The translations under genes and the position numbers were made by a program. A stretch of 64,000 bases of DNA, from assembly GCF_002902945.1 (NCBI RefSeq), contig NZ_CP026101.1:2480001-2544000 (forward strand), written 5' to 3'. Of the stretch, positions 60,547-64,000 are shown one piece after another (positions within the stretch are counted from its first letter, which is position 1; each line of letters starts with the position of its first letter). The notes under the pieces are model-generated. The model was not told the DNA's origin. It did no database searches and worked only from the letters and a program-made list of their open reading frames with translations. This DNA is from Paraburkholderia caribensis (GTDB lineage Bacteria; Pseudomonadota; Gammaproteobacteria; Burkholderiales; Burkholderiaceae).

Positions 60547-63377
60547 CAGGGTTGCCCCAGGGTTCGGTTAAGACCGTACCGGCGTTGCATTGTGCGGGCC
60601 GTTGCGCCCCGCCCGGATGCAATACCGGACGCGATATGCTGGTCGACTTTTTCGAGAATCACATCCATGCGCAGGCCGCCATCTGGCAGGCGCGACTGCG
60701 TCACCTGCTCGACACCAGCCGGCGCGTTATGGATATGCAGATCGATGTTCGGGCCGGAGGCTGCGCCCGCGCCGGGCGAATCGTCGCCGACGTATCCGCC
60801 GCTGGCGAAGCGGTTGCGGCCGCTGACCCTGCCGTCCCCGTTCAGCTCTTCGAGGAAGGTGCGCATCCCCGGCTTCGACACGACGCTTTCCTTCACGACA
60901 AATTCGCCGTTTGAAAGCCGCGCATTGATGCTGTCGCTTGTACCCGTTCCCGGCCCCCATACCGACCCACCCGTCGCAAAGCCGAGGCCGGCACCCACGC
61001 CAAACAGCGAGCCGCTGCCCTGGATCGATGCCGGCATCGTGAAGCCGTAGGCCGCGCTGCCCGTGCCTGATGCCGAGCCAAACAGCGCACCGAAGAGACT
61101 GTTCGTAATGCTCGCGTACACCCTGTTTGCGAAGAGTTGAGCGAACGAAGAGAGCATGCTCGACACCATTGATTGCACGGCCTGCGCCGGCGTCCGCGTG
61201 CCCGACACGATGTCCGAAAACAGGCTCGAAAACGCCGTCTTGCCCGCGTCCGTGAAATCCTTCAGATAGCCCTGGCTGTCGAGCATCGACTGACGAATCC
61301 GGTCGCGCAACTGGTCGAGACTGCGCAACACGCCTTCGTCGCTGGTGGTCCACGACAGCCTGTTCACCTGGTCATAGATAGATTGCAACGACTGCACCGT
61401 CTCCGCCGAATTGGAACGCAACGCCGAGAAGGCATCAAGCAACCCGGTCAGCCCTTCCTGCTGATCCAGCGAGATACTGTTCTGGGCATCCTTCGCCCGC
61501 GCGACGATATCGTTGTACTGCGCGTTGAGAATCGTGAGCTGCCGGCTCTGGTCGAGAAACGCCGCACTGCCCAGATCCCCCGTCGTCGCCGCCTGCAACC
61601 TCGCCCCCCGGTTACGCTCGTCAAAATCGTGGGTGGCTTTCGGAACCGTGACGCCCGACTGTGCCAGCAGTGCATCGCGCGCATCCTCGATCGACTTCTG
61701 ATACTTACGTTGCGCCTCCGTCTGCTGCGTCATATAGACCGCGTCCTTCGCGGCGTTGTCCTGACGCGCCTTCGCGATCTTCGTGTCGAGCTCACCGATC
61801 TCCTGGGTGATCCTGATCCGGTCCTGCAACGGCGCTTTCCAGTACGCCGCCTGCAGCGTCGACCTTTCCTGCTCATAGGCCGCGACAGTCTTCTGAGCCG
61901 CGTCATCGGCCAGTGTGATTTCCGCCGTGTAAAACGTCTGATCGGAAATCAAAGTCGCTTTGTGCAGTGCCTGCAGCTGATCATCGGCATTTTTATACGC
62001 CGACTGGATCAGTTCCAGACCGTTCTTCGTGTCCTGCAATGCGGCATCCAGCAGGCTTTTGCGGACCTTGTTCGCCTCCGTCGCCCCCGACGTATCCGTG
62101 TATTGCTTGCGCAGGTAAGCCTCGTCGGTTGCCTGCTGCTGTTTGGAGACGGCATTTCCCGGATTGGCCTGGTTGTATTCGGCGACCCTGCGCCGGTAGT
62201 CGTCGAGCGCATCGTTGACCCGGTTGATGCCCTTCTCTTCGTCGCGCAATTTTTTCAGAAAATCCGAAGCGGCGATGCCCGCCTGCTGAACCTGAGCCTG
62301 CTGCGATTTGTCGAGTGCGGCGTCCTGCTCGCGCAATGCGTCCCGATTGAGCGATTCCAGTCTTGCCTGTGCCGCCTGCAATTGCGGTTGCAGAAGGTCA
62401 GTGTTCATCGCACCAGAAGGCGCATTAAGCGCGTTCTGCAGCCGCTGCACCTCTGCCGTTGCGTTCGCAATCTGCTCGGCGGCCGTCTCCGCCCGCCCGA
62501 TCGACTTCATCCATTCCCACGCGCTCTGGATTGCCGAACCGACACCGTGCCAGGCCGTCTGAAGGTAACCGAGGTTAGGCAGCGACTCCATGCGCAGGTG
62601 GTCGTCGAGTGCCTTCGCAACCACGAGCATCGCACCCTGCCTGTCACCTGCATCCTCGAGTTGACGGATGTAGTCGTAGGTCGACGTCGTGATGAAGTGC
62701 ATGCTCTGATTGTGCTGCTCGGCCCACTTCGCCACGCCCTCCGGCATCCGCGCGTAATCCTTCGCGATGTCTTCGAGCTTCTCGCCGGTCAGGTCGTGCA
62801 TGCGCACGACATCCTCACCGAGCACCTGCAGCGACTGTCCGGTGATCTGCCCCGACGATACAAGCGCCTGCAGCCCTTCACGTGCAGTCCCGAGACTGTT
62901 GCCCGTGCTTGCCGCGATCGCCTGGGTCAACGCAGCGAAGCTGCTCGCCGTCTGGCCAGCATAATTACCGGTTGTTTGCAGCGACTTCGTCAGCGTATCG
63001 GCTTCCTCGTGCCCCTTGTAGGCAGCAACCGCGAACAGGCCGAGACCGGCTACTACCGCCGAGATGGCCGCACCGACTGGCGAAAGCGCGAAGGCGAAGA
63101 AATCAACCTGCTCGGCGTAGACCATCAGCGAACCGCCGAAATTCTTGATGTTGCCTGTGGCAAGTTCGTGCGCCATGACAAGCAGTTCCCGACGCGCGCT
63201 CGCGGTGTGCGTGCCGATCTTGTCCATGCCTGCCGCGCCGTCGTCGCCCGCCTTGCCGACCGCTGAGCCGACGCCCTGGGCGTCTGATCGGAGACTGCGC
63301 GCAGCCGCCTGATAGGACGACGGGTCGGCGGTGATCTGTACAACGAGCTGCCCCAACGATCTAGACGTTCCGGCCAT
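60546..63377 (-). CDS. tail length tape measure protein
   Basis: A 943-residue protein of the lambda gpH type. The N-terminus (MAGTSRSLGQLVVQITADPSSYQAAARSLRSDAQ) and the hydrophobic block (AISAVVAGLGLFAVAAYKG at about residues 103-121) are typical, followed by long coiled-coil regions with many Gln/Ala and a C-terminal Gly-rich segment (FGVGAGLGFATGGSVWGPG). Its length sets the tail length. It crosses the membrane at DNA entry. Confidence 0.92.
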   Translation of the reverse strand: MAGTSRSLGQLVVQITADPSSYQAAARSLRSDAQGVGSAVGKAGDDGAAGMDKIGTHTASARRELLVMAHELATGNIKNFGGSLMVYAEQVDFFAFALSPVGAAISAVVAGLGLFAVAAYKGHEEADTLTKSLQTTGNYAGQTASSFAALTQAIAASTGNSLGTAREGLQALVSSGQITGQSLQVLGEDVVRMHDLTGEKLEDIAKDYARMPEGVAKWAEQHNQSMHFITTSTYDYIRQLEDAGDRQGAMLVVAKALDDHLRMESLPNLGYLQTAWHGVGSAIQSAWEWMKSIGRAETAAEQIANATAEVQRLQNALNAPSGAMNTDLLQPQLQAAQARLESLNRDALREQDAALDKSQQAQVQQAGIAASDFLKKLRDEEKGINRVNDALDDYRRRVAEYNQANPGNAVSKQQQATDEAYLRKQYTDTSGATEANKVRKSLLDAALQDTKNGLELIQSAYKNADDQLQALHKATLISDQTFYTAEITLADDAAQKTVAAYEQERSTLQAAYWKAPLQDRIRITQEIGELDTKIAKARQDNAAKDAVYMTQQTEAQRKYQKSIEDARDALLAQSGVTVPKATHDFDERNRGARLQAATTGDLGSAAFLDQSRQLTILNAQYNDIVARAKDAQNSISLDQQEGLTGLLDAFSALRSNSAETVQSLQSIYDQVNRLSWTTSDEGVLRSLDQLRDRIRQSMLDSQGYLKDFTDAGKTAFSSLFSDIVSGTRTPAQAVQSMVSSMLSSFAQLFANRVYASITNSLFGALFGSASGTGSAAYGFTMPASIQGSGSLFGVGAGLGFATGGSVWGPGTGTSDSINARLSNGEFVVKESVVSKPGMRTFLEELNGDGRVSGRNRFASGGYVGDDSPGAGAASGPNIDLHIHNAPAGVEQVTQSRLPDGGLRMDVILEKVDQHIASGIASGRGATARTMQRRYGLNRTLGQP

Positions 63378-63397
63378 AGCGAACCCGCAATAAAAAA

Positions 63398-63415
63398 GCC
63401 CCGCGTGAGCGGGGC
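63398..63415 (-). terminator. hairpin between chaperone and tape measure genes
   Basis: GCCCCGC (63398-63404) pairs perfectly with GCGGGGC (63409-63415) around GTGA, with an A6 tract at its left acting as U tract for leftward transcripts. Mid-operon position suggests an attenuator or processing signal rather than full stop. Confidence 0.6.
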
Positions 63416-63428
63416 ACTATCAAGCGGA

Positions 63429-63854
63429 CTACGTCGGGAACAGCGCGTCGAGCGCTGCCTCCTCCATGATCCGCACTTTCTCGAAGATCGCGGCACGGCG
63501 TTTCGGCTTCACACCGGTCAGTTTCATGACCGGCTCGATAGCGCTGTAATCGAGGCCCGTCTGAATGAGTCTCGCGCTGCCCCATGTGGAGACAGCGACT
63601 GTGCGCCATTGCGTGGTCAGCGCGAGAAACACCTGAACGGTAGGCCAGTTCTCGGGATAGACCCCGAATTCGGGCTCGCTCTGCTGCGTGCGTGCCTGCG
63701 CGACATCCTCCGCACGCGCACCGAACGCGGCCAGTGCATCAGCAACACCGGCATCGATCGGATTCTCGTCGACATCGACGCCTGCCCATAGCCGTGCCGC
63801 GTCGATCAGTTTTTTCGCGTGGCTCCCGATGTACCTTGCAGGAAGGTGTCCCAC
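63429..63854 (-). CDS. tail assembly chaperone T-part (DUF1799), made by -1 frameshift
   Basis: An open frame of 141 codons with no good start; the DUF1799 region (KKLIDAARLWAGVDVDENPIDAGVADALAAFGARAEDV) begins right after the overlap with the G-like frame. It is expressed as a fusion to the upstream G-like protein through slippage at 63809-63815. This mirrors lambda gpG/gpGT, which load the tape measure protein. Its stop is followed by the hairpin at 63398. Confidence 0.82.
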   Translation of the reverse strand: MGHLPARYIGSHAKKLIDAARLWAGVDVDENPIDAGVADALAAFGARAEDVAQARTQQSEPEFGVYPENWPTVQVFLALTTQWRTVAVSTWGSARLIQTGLDYSAIEPVMKLTGVKPKRRAAIFEKVRIMEEAALDALFPT

Positions 63855-64000
63855 AGTGCGACGACAGCGTGCGGGATCTGCAGCAGTGCATCGCGGTATT
63901 CGGCAGAGAACGGCAGCTCGCCACCGTCATCACCCTTGAGGCCAGACCAGCCGACCAGCACGTCGGCCAAGGCAACATAGACGGGCTGATTCGCCTTCAT
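63806..64000 (-). CDS. tail assembly chaperone G-like protein (partial, runs off window)
   Basis: The C-terminal ~64 residues are visible (ending LWDTFLQGTSGATRKN then TGA at 63808-63806). An ATG occurs exactly at 64000, but relatives are longer, so the true start is most likely outside. The slippery heptamer is the last two sense codons and the base before them. Confidence 0.7.
   Translation of the reverse strand: MKANQPVYVALADVLVGWSGLKGDDGGELPFSAEYRDALLQIPHAVVALWDTFLQGTSGATRKN
63809..63815 (-). promoter_or_regulatory. programmed -1 frameshift heptamer A AAA AAC
   Basis: Read on the minus strand the G-like frame is CGA AAA AAC TGA, so the heptamer A AAA AAC (X XXY YYZ) sits in the zero frame directly before the stop. 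Slipping back one base gives AAA AAA CTG, which is the DUF1799 frame. The stop directly after the site favours pausing. Confidence 0.85.

Noticed and set aside
61173..63266. 697-codon open frame opposite the tape measure gene
   Set aside because: Antisense shadow with Arg/Leu/His-rich composition; the opposite frame is a recognisable tape measure protein.
45622..64000. CRISPR array or integrase in the accessory region
   Set aside because: No regularly spaced direct repeats and no tyrosine or serine recombinase were found in this part; the only transposase is in the core at 40425-41702.

Overview
The window reads as a chromosomal segment of a high-GC betaproteobacterium of the Burkholderiaceae, most like Paraburkholderia/Caballeronia. 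This rests on gene content and protein style: intracellular PHA depolymerase with Cys183, the Burkholderia-type RnfB with a long Ala/Arg tail, DUF1841, DUF3096, MocR regulators and VOC proteins. Species is not asserted. From about 59 to 45,621 it is ordinary core or lineage-typical chromosome. From about 45,690 to the right edge it is accessory DNA: first a visibly AT-richer stretch with an OLD-like ATPase, then a lambda-like siphoprophage that runs out of the window.

Core layout. 59-4541: secreted lactonase-fold protein, a tiny DUF3096 membrane protein, a GH15 glucoamylase/trehalase-like enzyme. 4763-9237: PHA depolymerase converging on a TetR regulator, then RnfB-like ferredoxin, endonuclease III and DUF1841. 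9341-12650: two small cytochromes c, then a MoxR-VWA pair. 12771-17149: BenE transporter, transaldolase, VOC protein, FUSC membrane protein. 17338-21510: DUF3311/sodium-solute symporter pair, and a tightly overlapping ubiC - deoxyinosine glycosylase - spermidine synthase-like run. 22055-30529: HtpG, then a MocR regulator divergent from a VOC/EamA/aminotransferase/RidA/PhzF series, with a cluster of TGTACCG repeats in the shared upstream region. 31058-35509: c-di-GMP dual GGDEF-EAL protein, chromate transporter, CopD-like protein. 35700-45621: ParC, ParE, an intact IS256-family insertion with an 8-bp target duplication, ABC-F ATPase, DUF4399, rubredoxin and a methyltransferase.

Accessory layout. 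A structured, promoter-led non-coding stretch (45,693-45,810) sits at the core/accessory junction. It is followed by a stand-alone ATPase-TOPRIM (OLD-family) gene, a likely anti-phage cargo gene, and by an orphan RsbRD-type histidine kinase. The prophage arm is read mainly leftwards. In transcription order it has the tail assembly chaperone pair with a programmed -1 frameshift heptamer, tape measure, two minor tail proteins, an NlpC/P60 peptidase, a gpJ-like tip protein and a beta-helix tailspike. Then come tandem terminators, a two-TM holin candidate, a SAR-type endolysin, nested Rz/Rz1 spanins and a Dam-type methylase. Two features run against this direction: an O-acyltransferase gene (probable lysogenic conversion) and a small gene directly behind a perfect LexA-type SOS box. 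No integrase, repressor, head or packaging gene is in the window, so the other prophage end must lie beyond 64,000. No rRNA, canonical tRNA or CRISPR array was found.
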